The translations under genes and the position numbers were made by a program. The notes under the pieces were generated by a model. That model saw only the letters and a list, made by a program, of their open reading frames with translations, had not been told where the DNA came from and did not search any database. Positions 27,601 through 38,858 of a DNA stretch of 64,000 nt are shown here, in pieces (the first letter of the stretch is position 1; each line of letters begins with the position of its first letter). This stretch comes from Globodera rostochiensis (lineage: Eukaryota; Nematoda; Chromadorea; Rhabditida; Heteroderidae). The stretch covers positions 998,162 to 1,062,161 of the forward strand of contig JAEVLN010000002.1 in the NCBI GenBank assembly GCA_018350325.1. Reading direction: 5' to 3'.

Positions 27601-28044
27601 GACACCGTTGTGCCGTTCTGAAACGCTGCACCGCCATTATTGGGGACGCTGCCAGCGCTTTGCTCGGCCGCCTCCGCTGCGGTGTCCAGCTCGCTGAACC
27701 CGTCCAGGTCCAAGTCGTCGTCAAAGCTGGCCTGAGCGGCCAGCTTCCGCTTCGTGGCGCCGCCCACCTGCAATCAGTTGATCAAAAAGGTCGGAGAGAT
27801 GGTTTTTTTTTTGCGGGGAGAAATGAACGATCACCGGCCAATGCACAACATTGATCAGTTCAGTCCAGAAAACAGTTTCTGATCAATGAGTGATTAATTT
27901 ACCCCCCTTTATTATGGATCGTTCTCTCTTCTCAAAAAAACTTTTTGTTTTTTTAAAAATTTTTGCGGATAGTTAAGGGCTTAACCATACCGAATGCTGC
28001 TGCTGCTCGTCCTGTTCCGCCAGTTTCTCTTCGCCGCTGCTCAT
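15190..28044 (-). CDS. cbp-1: CBP/p300 histone acetyltransferase and transcriptional coactivator
   Basis: A complete CBP/p300 orthologue: a nuclear coactivator that acetylates histones and is recruited by many transcription factors. I splice 32 exons, all phase-consistent, to about 2340 residues (human CBP about 2440). Exons run from 28044-27991 (start [13 protein letters not shown]) through 27767-27430, 27263-26952, 26858-26650, 26484-26324, 26249-26001, 25561-25313, 25206-25012, 24927-24699, 24459-24380, 24231-24083, 23988-23766, 23589-23422, 23319-22600, 22504-22355, 20905-20674, 20594-20522, 20391-20189, 19915-19759, 19497-19239, 19160-18914, 18698-18316, 18205-18023, 17968-17888, 17798-17586, 17521-17399, 17163-16954, 16846-16663, 16530-16307, 16171-15853, 15695-15538 to 15477-15190. 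The order is LxxLL-containing N-terminus, TAZ1, KIX, bromodomain, RING/PHD, HAT, ZZ, TAZ2, NCBD. Gln-rich linkers are long. Introns after 18316 and 15853 use GC donors. One intron holds a 996-bp hAT element. The last acceptor is a TAGCAG tandem, so one Gln is optional. Confidence 0.95.
16954..17968 (-). other. cbp-1 ZZ and TAZ2 domains
   Basis: Exons 24-27. [20 protein letters not shown] then [21 protein letters not shown]2: [51 protein letters not shown] and [16 protein letters not shown]. Zinc ligands are complete by eye. TAZ2 docks E1A-, p53- and MyoD-type activation domains in relatives. Confidence 0.9.
18023..20905 (-). other. cbp-1 RING/PHD and acetyltransferase (HAT) core
   Basis: Exons 16-23. 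A RING-type segment ([11 protein letters not shown]), then PHD ligands ([25 protein letters not shown]), then the HAT domain with [45 protein letters not shown] and [30 protein letters not shown] carries the Tyr equivalent to the proposed catalytic Tyr1467 of p300, and HIWACPP carries the Trp equivalent to Trp1436. A Lys-rich autoinhibitory-loop-like insert ([16 protein letters not shown]) is kept. The intron after [12 protein letters not shown] uses a GC donor (CACAG, then GCACTG). Confidence 0.92.
21180..22175. mobile_element. 996-bp non-autonomous hAT element inside a cbp-1 intron
   Basis: A perfect 16-bp inverted repeat, CAGGGTTGCAACGGAT, at 21180-21195 and 22160-22175, and an exact target duplication GTTCGGTT at 21172-21179 and 22176-22183. 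Both ends carry dense arrays of ATCCGA/AAATCCG motifs. The interior contains the GC-rich hairpin repeat near 21674. There is no transposase ORF. It lies in the intron between the bromodomain and RING exons (22354-20906) and accounts for most of that intron's length. Confidence 0.95.
22355..22810 (-). other. cbp-1 bromodomain
   Basis: From the 3' part of exon 14 ([18 protein letters not shown], then a ZA loop with PFRFPVDP) into exon 15 ([20 protein letters not shown], then [14 protein letters not shown]). The acetyl-lysine-binding Asn of the YN pair is present (LYNRKNTK). Confidence 0.92.
23422..23988 (-). other. cbp-1 KIX domain
   Basis: Exons 12-13. The first half reads [20 protein letters not shown] and the second [20 protein letters not shown], then [20 protein letters not shown] and [12 protein letters not shown]. 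This is the three-helix KIX fold that binds phospho-CREB-type activation domains. The intron between the halves has a normal GT-AG boundary. Confidence 0.92.
24480..24656. repeat. Fragment of the hairpin-repeat family in a cbp-1 intron
   Basis: The 3' part of the dispersed repeat (AATAAAAACAGAATGCACCC, then CTACGGCCCTAGG) without the GC-rich hairpin. It matches the right portion of the copies at 21.5-21.9 and 62.4-62.8 kb. Confidence 0.6.
24684..25206 (-). other. cbp-1 TAZ1 zinc finger domain
   Basis: Exons 8-9. [20 protein letters not shown] followed by C-rich segments ending CPVCNPVKR is almost identical to TAZ1 of animal CBP, with the His/Cys zinc ligands in place (for example [15 protein letters not shown]). 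The 3' end of exon 9 is ambiguous: a GC donor after ACAAG (24699) and a GT donor after TATTGG (24684) are both in phase with the next exon. The choice changes five residues outside the domain. Confidence 0.9.
26001..28044 (-). other. cbp-1 N-terminal low-complexity region with LxxLL motif
   Basis: Exons 1-6. An early [13 protein letters not shown] stretch, then an acidic segment and VLQELLLT, whose LQELL fits the LxxLL nuclear-receptor box found near the N-terminus of human CBP. The rest is Gln-, Met-, Gly- and Pro-rich and poorly conserved. Exon 2 ends at a GTATGT donor (27430) and exon 3 begins at 27263; the in-frame read-through past the donor is intronic. Confidence 0.8.
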
Positions 28045-30656
28045 TTGCTTTTGTTTTTACTGTAAATTTGCAAAATTTGATGAGAAAATCTAAAAAAAAC
28101 GGTCGTCAGGTCATCCATCCCCTGCCAAAAGAAACAGCCCCCCCATTGTTTCTTATATCGGCGCGGCAAGGTTTAAAAAAAAGATGCAGCAATCAAAAGC
28201 TAAGCTTTTCCATTTGCCTCGCCAGATTGAGTCCTCTACAAGAAAGTACCAGAGTTGGTGGGAACCGAATGACAAAACGCCTTTTTGTTTTGTTTTGCTA
28301 TTTCTGTTACTTCTTCTCTTCGTCCTGTTACTGCTTCCTCTTCTCTTGGGGTTCTGCTGCTGCTCTCAGTGTTTGTGCTGATGCCACATGCGCTGATCAG
28401 CAGTGGCCAAGTGTGGAAGAAGTGGGTTGTGCCCTTCAGTCCCCGTTTTTGGTGGGTTTTTGTGCCTTTTTCAACCTAAAAAATAAAAATAGCGGATTAA
28501 TGTGTTGAGCAGTCAACGGGAAAGCACTTTCTCTCTATCGGATACAAAATCAAATTAAAATAAATACATAGTAATGTGTAAAAACCCAAAATATGTACAA
28601 GGAAAATCGAATGGTACGAGTTTTTGAAATTCATAAAAAAAATTCTGCAAATTAGGTTATCATTTTTTGTAAGAAATGTATTAAAAAGGCAAAAATTAGT
28701 AGAGGATTATATGATTTAGTGATTAAAAAATGACAAAAAATCACGGTTACATCAATCAACCGAGAACATTCATTCTTGAAAGAAGCAATTTTTCGAGAAC
28801 CAGAGCAATTTGAAGCTTAATGATGGAATGTTTGATTAGACTGATCATGATCACAACGAACGGACAACAAAAGAGTTCTTCGATTTAAAGGGTCCGTTTT
28901 AAACGACCAGCACTTTCGTTGCCCCCCCCCCCATTTCAGAGAATGCTTCGGGAGAGCTTTTTGTAACCATTCATTCAACCAATAATTTTTTGAATTGGCC
29001 ATTTTGTAATATGTAGAAAAACGATTTGTGCAAATGCAGTTCGCCGACTTGCGGTGCTTGTATGTCGAGAGGCTACGGTTGTTACATTTTACAGTATGAC
29101 AATGCCCAGTCCCCCCCCCCAACATTCCTTCCGCGCCAATTTGTCACGCGCCGCAGTCGACGGACGGACGGACGAACGACCCGCCGGCCGACTGACCGCA
29201 CTTTGCACCTCGGCAAAAAGAGAATGTGTTGTTTATTTGTTTGCAAGAGTGCACTTGCACTCAACACACAGAGAACACGCGACGGTACCCCCAGGCTTAG
29301 AGGCCTAAGATTAACATGTTTTTTCTGTCCAACTCCTCCCTCCTATGTGCACAAATTTTGCATGGAATTTTCAAAAAAATTTCCAGCCCAAATAAATATG
29401 GAGGCCACATCATGATGTTTGTAAACGCTGCTAAACACTCCATCAGGGAACAGCAAACACCCGGTGTGTGGTGGGCTTTTCGACCAACCATTTTTGAACC
29501 GGTGCAAAAATTGCATGGAATCAATTTTTAAAATTGAAAAAAAAATCGGCCGGATAGGATGTGCCATCATGATCAGACTGAAACTGCAGCAGGGCCCGCC
29601 CCCCGTTCACCCGTCGCCGCTGCAAAAAACAATGGCCACCACACGGGCAGAGAGCGGTGGGGGCAGCGCTTTTATGGGCTGAACAGACGCAGAGAGAATG
29701 GATGAGTGAGCACGGGCGTTAGGCCGCCCACTCGCTTAATGATGGCGGTGGCGCCAGACATCGCGACAGGCTGAACATCGCAACCCGGACTACGGTAGGG
29801 CGCCAATTCAAACACGCCACGAGGGGTTCGAGGGCAATTGAGCGGCGCCGAAAGAGCCATTCATTCGCCGATATAAATGAATGAGTTGGGGGGGGGGGGG
29901 GGGGAGAGCATTGAAAAGAGAGAGCAAATGCAACAATCGACGGAGGGGGAAAGTGAAGAATATTGTGAAGCCGATGTTTTCCGAGAAAATTGACTTTCTT
30001 TTGGACATTTCAGAGATTTGTGGACGATAAAATTAAACAAAAAAATTCCGATTGAAAATTATATCATCAAAATATTGCAGGCCGAATTTGTGGAAAAAAA
30101 GAGAAAACCCGTAAAGTCATGCCTGATTGTTGCTGGTAATTTGGACTTTTCAAAAAAATTTCCCGGCATTGCCTATCCCATTCCTAAAAAGCTTCAAAAT
30201 ACCGTATTTTTAAAATTTTGGTTGCAAATCTCTTAACAAATTCAGTCAAAAATTCAAAAATGTTCCCGGCGGCGCCTATCGGCACCGCCTCCCCTCAGCA
30301 GAATAAAAAAAAAACCCTGCATTCTCATGTAAAAATTCTATAATATTTTTCCGGGTCGGACCGCTCAACAACAAAATCCAAGGCGACACGGACGGTCGAC
30401 ACTGGCTGAGAGTACTCAAAGTTGGCCAAAAACCATAGGGGGGCCCTTTTGGTCAACATTTTTTGGGAATTTTTTTATTCTAAAATTGTCTTAAAATATG
30501 TTATTTGATTCACCGATTCGAAAATTTTGAGCATTTAAAGCGGTTTTTGAATTGGTTATAATAAAAATAATTATATACAACACTTTTAATATTGATAGTC
30601 TAATCAACAAAATATTTCGTATTCAATTTAAACAATTTTTTAAAAAGAATTGTGAT
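28045..30656. other. Intergenic upstream of cbp-1
   Basis: No gene is supported. It probably holds the cbp-1 promoter. It contains a 17-base G run (29888-29904) and a copy of the hairpin repeat (30150-30345). Confidence 0.5.
30150..30345 (+). repeat. Hairpin-repeat copy
   Basis: AT-rich left part (GCAAATCTCTTAACAAATTC) followed by the arms GGCGGCGCC and GGCACCGCC around TATC near 30268-30289. The right part is truncated. No element ends are found around it. Confidence 0.65.
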
Positions 30657-32190
30657 TCAGAGAATATGTGTGAAAGCGATCGGAAGACATTCGGGCGCAG
30701 GTCCTATCCCGCTGATGCCGTACGGTAACAGCGGGAGCATGCTGCGTACACGCGTCTTTAATCCATCCAAAACGTCCTGAAACAAATTTTAAATGCTTTT
30801 TGGTGCCGATTTGTTTATCTCTTAAAGCCGCAATTTGAATTTCACTTTAAAAATTAATCATTCAGCCAGCAGAAGAGGTCACACTTTTAGACGCAAATTC
30901 GGGAAAAAAATTACTTGCGCTTGTTGGCATTCTGCATTGCGCGACAGATCATCGTTGTGCGTGATCTCCTGAATATGAAACATGAAATGCGCATATGATT
31001 AATCATTAATGCATGGCGATTTCCAATCATTTTGGCTAATTTGGCACAAATTAATTTTTAGAATAAAAAACGCAAACTTAGTAATAGGTACATATTATAT
31101 ACATAAATGTATATAAATGATTTTTTTTGGAAAAAAAAACATCATATCAAAAAGTGTTGGATTTAAAGATTTTTGAATCAGTTTCTTTTTAAAAACCTAT
31201 TTTCCGTCAGTGCCTGACGGCACTTCCAATATTTTCGAAGAAGAATCAGAAATCAGAAAAATTTGTGTAAATGTAATTTGCCCAAATCTGTATGACAAAT
31301 TCTATTATAAAAGCACTAAAATAAAATTTTTTCATAATCAAGAAATTCAAATTTGTGAATTCATGTCTTTTCCATATTATTCTATTATTAAGGTACCCAA
31401 ATCTTTTTGATGGCCCTTAACGCATCGCCGCCGAGATTTGAAATCATTAATTTGTGAAAAGCCTCCGTTTTCTGTTCATGTTCTGCTTCGTACATTTCGT
31501 ATTCTTCCTAAAAATGTTTTTCTTTAAATGTTAAAGAACACAACGCCCGCCGGCGGTGTTTATTTAACAATTTATGCCAATTTTCACCTTCATGCCATTA
31601 CATTCCGCCCATTTGAGTCGCATTGCTTTCAATTCCCCCTTCGGCGTTTGGCCTTTGTCCTCCGTGAATATTTTCCAATATTCAATGCGCGCTTTCTCAC
31701 TGGCTTCCTGCACATAATCGGGCGGTGGGCCTTGTGCCAAAGATGGCAAATTATGCGCAGAACGCGACGGCATTTGCTGCTGCTGCTGGGCGTCTGTTTA
31801 AAATTTAAATTTGCTTTTTAATTTATGCTTTAATTTATGGTGCTGGGGGTATTTTATCTATTCATAAATTCAGCAATAAATAATCGAAACTTTTAAGACG
31901 ACTTTATGATCGAGCAAAAGCTACGCGATTTTCTGAGTCTTATTTGATGTGATTATGGGTTTTATCTGTTTAATTTCGAATTATTTAAAAATAAAATTTT
32001 TTATTAGTTTTTGGCAATCTGAAAATTTGAAATTTTATGTTTTTAGAATTTTCAGCCAATTACCCGTTTTTGCCCCATGCTCCGTGACATTTTTGGGCTT
32101 ATTAATCGGCAAATTGAGACGTGGCAATGCGACAACGTAAAAGAAAACCGATGCAACAATAAATAGTGAAAAATGAATTTTATTCGTCAT
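30657..32190 (-). CDS. SXP/RAL-2 (DUF148)-like secreted protein
   Basis: Five exons: 32190-32064, 31793-31588, 31507-31397, 30968-30915 and 30776-30657, giving 205 residues with consistent phases and GT-AG introns. Exon 1 encodes a signal peptide (IHFSLFIVASVFFYVVA). The body has LPSLAQGPPPDYVQEASEKA, EYWKIFTEDKGQTPKGEL and MRLKWAECNGMK, then a long charged helical region (EEYEMYEAEHEQKTEAFHKL). This helix order and the 'PP..V.....A..EY..I......T..E......WA' pattern are those of the nematode SXP/RAL-2 family, secreted proteins that are often immunodominant in animal parasites and expressed in gland or hypodermis of plant parasites. The role here is unknown. Confidence 0.65.
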
Positions 32191-32311
32191 TTTAAACTAA
32201 ATAATAAATTGTGATTTAAAATTTTTATTGAAATATTTTATTTGTATAAATATTTTTAATTATTAAATTTTGAATATAATTATGATTTAATTAATTAAAC
32301 AATGATAATAA

Positions 32312-32727
32312 TAAGGGTGGCGATTTATATGGATAAAAAATCTCGAAATATGGCCATAAAATATGGATGAAAAATCGCAAAATATGGACAAAAATTGCAG
32401 AATATGGACGAAATATGGATAAAAAATTTTTTAAATATAGCAAAAAATGGTCAAGTTGTCGATCCTTAGGGGTGTATTTTTTGAAAATTTTGAAAAAATT
32501 GATCCTTAGGGTTGTATTTTTCGTTTTTATTGCATTTTTGTTAAGGAATTTTTGAAAAATGGCGAAATATGGATAAAAATCGCGAAATATGGAAAAATAT
32601 GGAAAATATGGATTATAAAATGGGCTCTAGAAGCTCCAACCAAAGTTAAAAATACTATTTATGGCATTTAGAAGCCGTTTCAAGTGCGCAAAAAAAATAT
32701 GGATTTCCATATAAATTGGCCACCTTA
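32312..32727. mobile_element. 416-bp hAT-like MITE with ATATGGA arrays
   Basis: Ends TAAGGGTGGCGATTTATA and, inverted, TAAGGTGGCCAATTTATA. Flanks are ATAATAAT-like on both sides; because the target is a TAA repeat, the exact 8-bp duplication is ambiguous by one base. The interior is a dense array of AAATATGGA motifs. Confidence 0.7.
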
Positions 32728-33575
32728 ATAATAATTAATAAAAAATTTAAATTAAATGAATGGCGATCTGCAATTCAATATTTATATGTACTAAGTGGTT
32801 ATGTTGTATTGCGACTAATTTAATTTGGACTATTTGGGTGGAACTATGCGCAATCATTGATACTAATGCTTTTGGCTGTGAGCGAAAATGAATCTTTATG
32901 ATTTTTATTGGCGTTTTGTTTTTTAAGCAAAAATTAATTTAGTTTTTTTAAAAATCGTTTAATGCGATTAATTTGGGTATGGGTCAACCAACCAACTCTC
33001 CGTATCAGCAACATTTGTTGCGCGAAATGCCCCCTCCAAATCGCCGAAAACCAGACATTAGCGGTTTTGAAAAAAATCAAACCAATTCTGGCTAATTTTG
33101 ACTAATTCACCTTCTAATTAAAAGCAAATTTATAACATGGAAATGTAAAAGTTTATTATTTTGAAGGTTTTATCGAATAATCTCTAGCCACGAATTGTGG
33201 GTGCACCAAATTGTAACAATAAATACGAAGCATTCAATCACAATTTGTATAATAATTTCAACAAAAAAAACTTTGTTCACCGCCGTCTTTAAACCTAAAA
33301 AATAATTAAAACCACTAATTTGTAAATTGTTCTTTTTTTTTGCAAATGAAACGAACTTTTTTTGTTTTATTTTGCTCCGTTCTCTTCTTTGTGCCCCCGG
33401 CGTTTGTTCGTCCACCCAACCACTTTATACTCCGTTTTGCCCTTTTATAACCGTGCCCAACAACAAACGCCCAATTATGAGTAATTAGAGTCAATTAATC
33501 AATGAACGCGTCCCATTAACCCCACTAACCATTCTTTTTTGTGCGTTGCTTCGTTTTTTTATCTTTAAAAAATGT
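32728..33575. other. Intergenic, no gene recognised
   Basis: AT-rich, no supported gene or repeat with defined ends. Confidence 0.5.
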
Positions 33576-33879
33576 GTAAAAATTAGTGCTGCACGAGACC
33601 CAAAATTTCTCGATACTCGAGCCCGAGCCCGATACTTTACCTCGAGACTCGAACCCGAGCCCGATACTTTACCTCGAGACTCGAGCCCGAGCCCGAGACC
33701 CAAAAAACCCGAGACTTTTCTCGAGTCGATACTCGATATCGAGACTTTTTTTCGTAAAATTTTTAATTACTTCAAAAATGTCATAATTTGCTAAAATAAC
33801 GTCAATTTTAGACCAAATCTAATTATTTTTATCTTGATTTTGACTAAAAATAATCGGTAAAGTAAAGATGGTATGCCCA

Positions 33880-34545
33880 GGCACGTATTTAGGATTTTGC
33901 TTTGGGGAGGGGTACCGGAAAAAGTCGATTTTTAGGCGTGTATTTTAGGGTTTTATTGCATTTTTCCTAAGCAAGTTTTTCCGAAAATTTTTGTTTTTAG
34001 GGATGTATTTTTCCCTTTTTATTGCGTTTTTGATTAAGAAATTTCCCAAGATGCAATTTTTTGATTGGCAGACATTTGCGCCGCGGACATTTGCGCCGCA
34101 GGGAAATTTTACATTTGCGCCGAGAAAAAAAATCTAACTCAAAATTAAAAAATGCGGAAAGTATGGGGCATAGGGACAAGGCTCAAAATCACTCAAAAGG
34201 GGGTTTGTTAGGCTTAGGCCTAAGATTGGAATTTTTGATAAAAATAAGGGAATCTTAAAATAATAATAGGGTCCCCCTATGTTTTTTCAATTCGCGGCGC
34301 ACATGTCGCGTTTACCCCTACGGCGCAAATGTCACGGCGCATTTGTCGCGGCCCAAAAGTAGAATTTTCCCTGCGGCGCAAATGTCCGCGGCGCAAATGT
34401 CCTACCACGAATTTTTTTTGAGAATTCTGCTTTACTTCTGGGGGGGGGGGATGTCGGCAGTGCCGATAGGCGCCGCCGAGAAAGTTTTGAATCTTTGACT
34501 CGGTTTGTTAAGAAATTTTAACCAAAAATTTTAAATTGTAAGCTT
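33880..34545 (-). repeat. Hairpin-repeat copy interrupted by a MITE
   Basis: In reverse orientation it matches the copy at 62.4-62.8 kb: hairpin arms near 34455-34476, poly-G, AGAATTCTCAAAAAAAATTCG, then (after the inserted MITE) AATAAAA and 'ACGTGCCTGG' at the far end. The break falls exactly at 34071-34401. Confidence 0.7.
34071..34401. mobile_element. 331-bp MITE with 36-bp perfect inverted repeats
   Basis: The first 36 bases (34071-34106, beginning GACATTTGCGCCGCGG) are the exact inverse of the last 36 (34366-34401). Each end contains two direct copies of GACATTTGCGCCGC. A further TGG(C/T)AG is partly shared outside. I find no clear target duplication, so the superfamily is not assigned; MULE-like is possible. 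Confidence 0.85.
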
Positions 34546-34654
34546 AGGAGGGATTGCCAAAAAAATAACCATATTAGGTTTTGTTTTTTGACTATAAATC
34601 TGTAAAAAAGAGTAATTAAGTAAAGTATTTAATTAAAAGAATAAAAAGCGTGGT

Positions 34655-34730
34655 TCCACTCGGGGATTGAACCTCTGCTAAGGAAAATAAGAAACAAGAA
34701 TTTAACCACTAACCCACAAGAGGCTTAAGG
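34655..34730 (-). other. tRNA-like pol III promoter boxes (possible SINE or tRNA relic)
   Basis: On the minus strand TGGGTTAGTGG (34716-34706) resembles an A box and GGTTCAATCCC (34673-34663) is a near-perfect B box, 43 nt apart start to start. The T-arm and acceptor stems do not pair well, so this is not a working tRNA. It may be the head of a tRNA-derived SINE or chance. Confidence 0.35.
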
Positions 34731-35227
34731 AAAACGTTGTGCAAAAGATATTAATTATCCACTTTTTAAATATTTAAGCTCAGAATTTGTGATGAATTTT
34801 CACCAAAAATGCCATCTTTACCAGTGTAAAAAATTCTCGAAAATCGAGACTAAATACGCGAGACTCGAGCCCGAGACCCAAAAAACTCGAGACTTTTCTC
34901 GAGTCGATACTCGATATCGAGACTCTCGTGCAGCACTAGTAAAAATATCTCGGGCGTCTTTCGCCATCATAATTTAAAATTAAAAGATGCCATTCAAATT
35001 TTGATAATATAATACAATTAACGCTTTTGCCACTTTTATAATGGACAATGTCAACGATGGTGACAATTTGTACGATAAATACTCAATTGTTGCAGAACAA
35101 AGTGCAGTTTTGGACGGCCATTCGTCAATCAGCCTTTCATTTGGAAACTTTTTTTGGTATTTTCCGATTATTTAAATTATTCAACATTTTTTACGAATTT
35201 GGCAGAGTGTCACGCTAAACGCTTTAA

Positions 35228-36219
35228 ATGATCAATTTCGGAAATTTTGTTTTCAAGTTCAATGTTTCGTATTTTTATGAACTTTATGAGTTTAACACGG
35301 TGCCAACAAAGGACCATTTGCCACATAAATGCATTATTTTCAATGTTGGCATTTTTCAGTGAATTCTTTTTCAATGGCACCAAATGTTTGGGACACTTTC
35401 GCACAACTTCTTCCTACATAAATGCCAACACGGACTGTCTGGTAGAAATTGTCATTTGGCAATGGAATGAAGGCAACCAAACGATTGTTCAGGCATTTCC
35501 ATATTCAATTGTTAATTGTAAACAAAAATTTTAAACCCGATTAAATTGCAGAGAAATTTGATCAATTTTGGTCAAAGTAAGCAGTACTGTATTGATCGGC
35601 CCGTTCAGTCAATGAACATTTTTGTCCGTACTTTGGCTAAGAAGCAAATCTTGTGCCAAAAGTCTGTACCAAAAACCCCCACAATCAAAGAATTTAATTA
35701 TTCCATTTTAAGCACATATTCTTCGGCCAACTCGTCGAACGATGATTTGATTGTAATGATCGGTGACCGTCAGATTACAGTAAGCGCCGCGCAATTGATG
35801 TCCGTTTCGCCTGTGTTCGACCGTATGCTCAGTGTGGAGATGGTGGAGAAGAAGCGGTGCATGGTCAAATTAGAGGGCATCGAGATGGAGCAGTTCATGG
35901 CATTTCTTGAGGCCATCTCGGGCTCATCTCTACCAAATCGTTGTTTTAAATATTAAATTACCTAATCTTATAACATTTTAGCCCATAATGTATTGGACCT
36001 TCTCGCGATGGCCGATTACTTCATGGTCGACTGGTTGAAAGATCGCTGTGATGCGCAGCTGATAAACTGCCTGGAAATGCCGCTGATTGACCGTTTTCTT
36101 CTGATCGAACGTTTTAGGCTTGATCGGATGAAGGTGAGGAAAACAATGGCACTTTTTATAGGAAAAGTAAAAAAGTTTATGCTTAATTTTAATAGAAACG
36201 AGTTATTAAAGTAAATTGA
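35228..36219 (+). CDS. BTB-domain protein, paralogue of the 37.4-38.9 kb gene, with probable frameshift
   Basis: Blocks: 35228 to about 35361, about 35362-35492, 35552-35939, 35982-36133 and 36196-36219. The BTB core is clear: DDLIVMIGDRQITVSAAQLM, SPVFDRMLSVEMVEKKR, FMAFLEAIS, then VLDLLAMADYFMVDWLKDRC. The N-terminal region aligns with the minus-strand neighbour (VEIVIWQWNEGNQTIVQ versus FQLVVWKWEANGDQNVFE), and the 152-nt fourth block has the same length and phase as its partner. The intron after TTGTTCAG uses a GC donor (GCATTT), supported by the paralogue's boundary. Near 35356-35362 the frame must shift by one base at a T run, and the last exon gives only seven codons (KRVIKVN), so the gene may be decaying or the base count wrong. 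BTB proteins often serve as CUL3 adaptors. Confidence 0.6.
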
Positions 36220-37394
36220 CCCTTTCGCAAAGAGTATTTTTACGATAGCGGGGCCATCAGCCGGTGGTTGGTTGATTGGCGATTTCAAATCAATTGCATT
36301 CGGTGTGAAGCGAGAAAAAGTTGAAGCGCGATCGTCAGTTTATGAAAAGTCTTAAGCCTAAAAGTTGCGCGTTCCTTTTTTGAAATTTGTTAATCAATTT
36401 ATTCAATCCGTCCATTGTTTTGCTTAGCAGTTTTTTGGAGTTTGTAGAGAATTTTGTGGGCTATTCATCCCTCAAATTGATTTTTCTCAGAAAACTTTTC
36501 CAAGCCCTCGGAGATTTTTCCCGTAAATTTACCCCCATTTTCATTGTATTTTGGGGTTTCCGGATCTCCATGAAGGAGGTGGTGTAGCAACTTGGTCCAA
36601 TTAGCTTTTTTGATCAGTATCAAAGTTATGCATGCATGAATTTTGTTTGGATTCTTGGCCACACAAAAAATTGATTTTTTGTTTTTTAAATTTTGTCGCT
36701 TTACCTTTGTCGCAGTAAAAAGCGAATTGGACATGGGGTCAAACAATGTTTTGCCGTGATGTGTCTGACACGATTGCTCTACATCATTTTAAAGCCCAGA
36801 AAAAATGCTACAAAAAAGCCCCTGAACACTTTGTCTCTTTACTTTTGGCTTCCACTGTATTATGTTTATTGAAATAGTAAAATTTGGGGTGGGTCGGTTA
36901 AAAAAGAAATGAAACTATTTGACAAAATTCAAAATCTAGACTTTTGGTTAAGAAAAAACCACTTCTTTGGGTGCTTTTTGAAAATTGTGGGATTTGGAGG
37001 TACAAATAATTTTATTTTATGTTATTTAGAAACTTTTTTCGCAACGGATGGACCTGAAAAATTTGCAACACTTTCGCAAAAACAAAGAGAATTTTGAAAA
37101 AATATACAACGGAGCCGTCAGCGTCAATTTGATATGCCATTTGGCCCTCCGAGTGCTTGTCTTGCGTTCAGTAGAAGAAAATAAGAAATGGATACCGCCA
37201 AAAAGTTATGGTTATGATTGGTAAGAATTTGCGATGCTTTTTAATTTATTAATCCATTTTTAATCCGTCCATTGCTTTAAGCTAAACGATAAAATTTGAT
37301 AAAACTAAACAATGAGATTATGTCCGGTGTCAATGAATGAGAATGATAGAGAACAAAAAATATCCGACATTATAGAGCAGATCAGTCAAAATTA
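36220..37394. other. Spacer between convergent BTB genes
   Basis: No gene seen. Contains the 3' flanks of both BTB genes. Confidence 0.5.
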
Positions 37395-38858
37395 TCAAAC
37401 GCGTCCCGACATCTTGCTCATCAAGTCGGCAGAAACAGATTCGCCCAGGCGGATGTAATTTTCACGATAAAAGTTTTGCAAATGCTCGTCTTCGACACAG
37501 CCGACGACAAAGTGCTAAACCGCATAGGAATTTAATTTCTTTCGGACCGGATGGTTTTTATTAATATTAGAAATGGATGTTTGTGTCGAATAATCCTAAG
37601 GTTCAAATAATTCGCCGCATAAATACAGTTTAATTAAATTGTTTAAAATATTTTATAAAATCATAATTGAAAACAAACACTACTCACCTTGAGCCACGGA
37701 AGCTGGTACTTCTCCGCAATCACCAATCGGTCGACCAACGTTTTTTCGACACAGTTTATCAAATGGAGATCACAAAGATGCTTCACGCGTTCCACATCCA
37801 AAAAATGAGACAGCTTCAAAACAGAAATGACGTCCACCGCTAAAAGTTAAAAAATGAAAAGTTTATTGATTTATGTGAACCTAAATTATCTCTTTCCCAC
37901 TTTTTGATGGTTTGCGCATTCGGCCGAAATGGACGACATTGACTAACATTTTCGGAATTGGAAACCATAAACCGCACAAGCCAACCTTCTTACGTTCAAA
38001 AAAGGCAAAAACGTACGATTTGGGTTGGTAGGGCATTCAGGTGTGACGCAGACCAGGAATTTCTGGAACTCATCCGATGTGAATTGTGGAAGAACGAAGC
38101 TTCCCGTTCCCGGGTTGACCGGCCGATTGTTTTGGAAAAATGCGCGAATTTTCGGACTGATATGGCACATGAAGTGATAGGACACATAGAATATCTGACC
38201 CTCCTCACCAACAACAAATTTTAGCACGTCGAATGGACAGACCGGTTCACATGGACTGAAAAATGCTTTATTAATATTCTTTTAATTATAATTATATTAA
38301 TTATTAATTATTTTACTTTCGCGAAGATATCACGACTTTCTGCAAAACGCGCACAAGGACAAAACGTTCCGACATTATTATTTCATCGATTGCAGCGCCC
38401 ACACGGTAGTTGATGTGCTGAATATGTTCGGATTGTTTTGGCATCGGGATTAAATAAAGCATCATTAAAAGTAGACGATACTCTCACTTCAAAGACGTTT
38501 TGGTCTCCGTTCGCCTCCCACTTCCAGACGACCAATTGGAAAACAAGTTGAGCCGGATTGGCCGGCTCTGTCCCATACAGTGACCCGCCAACTCCGGTCA
38601 CTTTCAGCCGATTGTCGTGCAATTCCAAAGAGAATTTACTGAAAATTAAATTTTATGAGGAACATTTTGGAATGCTTACTAAAGGCCAGTCTCGGTCAAT
38701 TCTGTGTGCACAAACGTTGACTGTTCTGAACAAATGCCATCCGTAGGGCGTTTTTGCCCAAACTGGAACTCGCGCACAATAGAATAATGACGACCATCAA
38801 AAATGGCATTGCTTGCATAATAACGGCGATTTGTGTTAGTGTCAGTGTCTTCATACAT
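37395..38858 (-). CDS. BTB-domain protein
   Basis: Six exons: 38858-38680, 38638-38488, 38417-38317, 38255-38017, 37839-37688 and 37514-37395, giving 313 residues with consistent phases. The N-terminal half contains HYSIVREFQFGQKRP, FSLELHDNRLKV and FQLVVWKWEANGDQN and looks beta-rich. It occupies the place of a MATH domain in MATH-BTB proteins, but I cannot confirm that family. The BTB domain follows: VLKFVVGEEGQIFYVSYHFM, HISPKIRAFFQNN, FVLPQFTSDEFQKFLVC, then VISVLKLSHFLDVERVKHLC, LHLINCVEKTLVDRLVIAEK and a C-terminal helical tail. The partner on the plus strand has the same exon phases. Nematode BTB genes expand rapidly and are candidate substrate adaptors for CUL3 ligases. Confidence 0.75.

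Larger units (their letters stand above)
33584..34938. mobile_element. 1355-bp hAT element with nested insertions
   Basis: A perfect 15-bp inverted repeat TAGTGCTGCACGAGA at 33584-33598 and 34924-34938, with an exact target duplication GTAAAAAT at 33576-33583 and 34939-34946. Subterminal arrays of CTCGAG/CCCGAG motifs lie at both ends. Inside are a hairpin-repeat copy (33880-34545), itself split by a second MITE (34071-34401), and a pol III-like box pair (34663-34716). No transposase ORF. Confidence 0.95.
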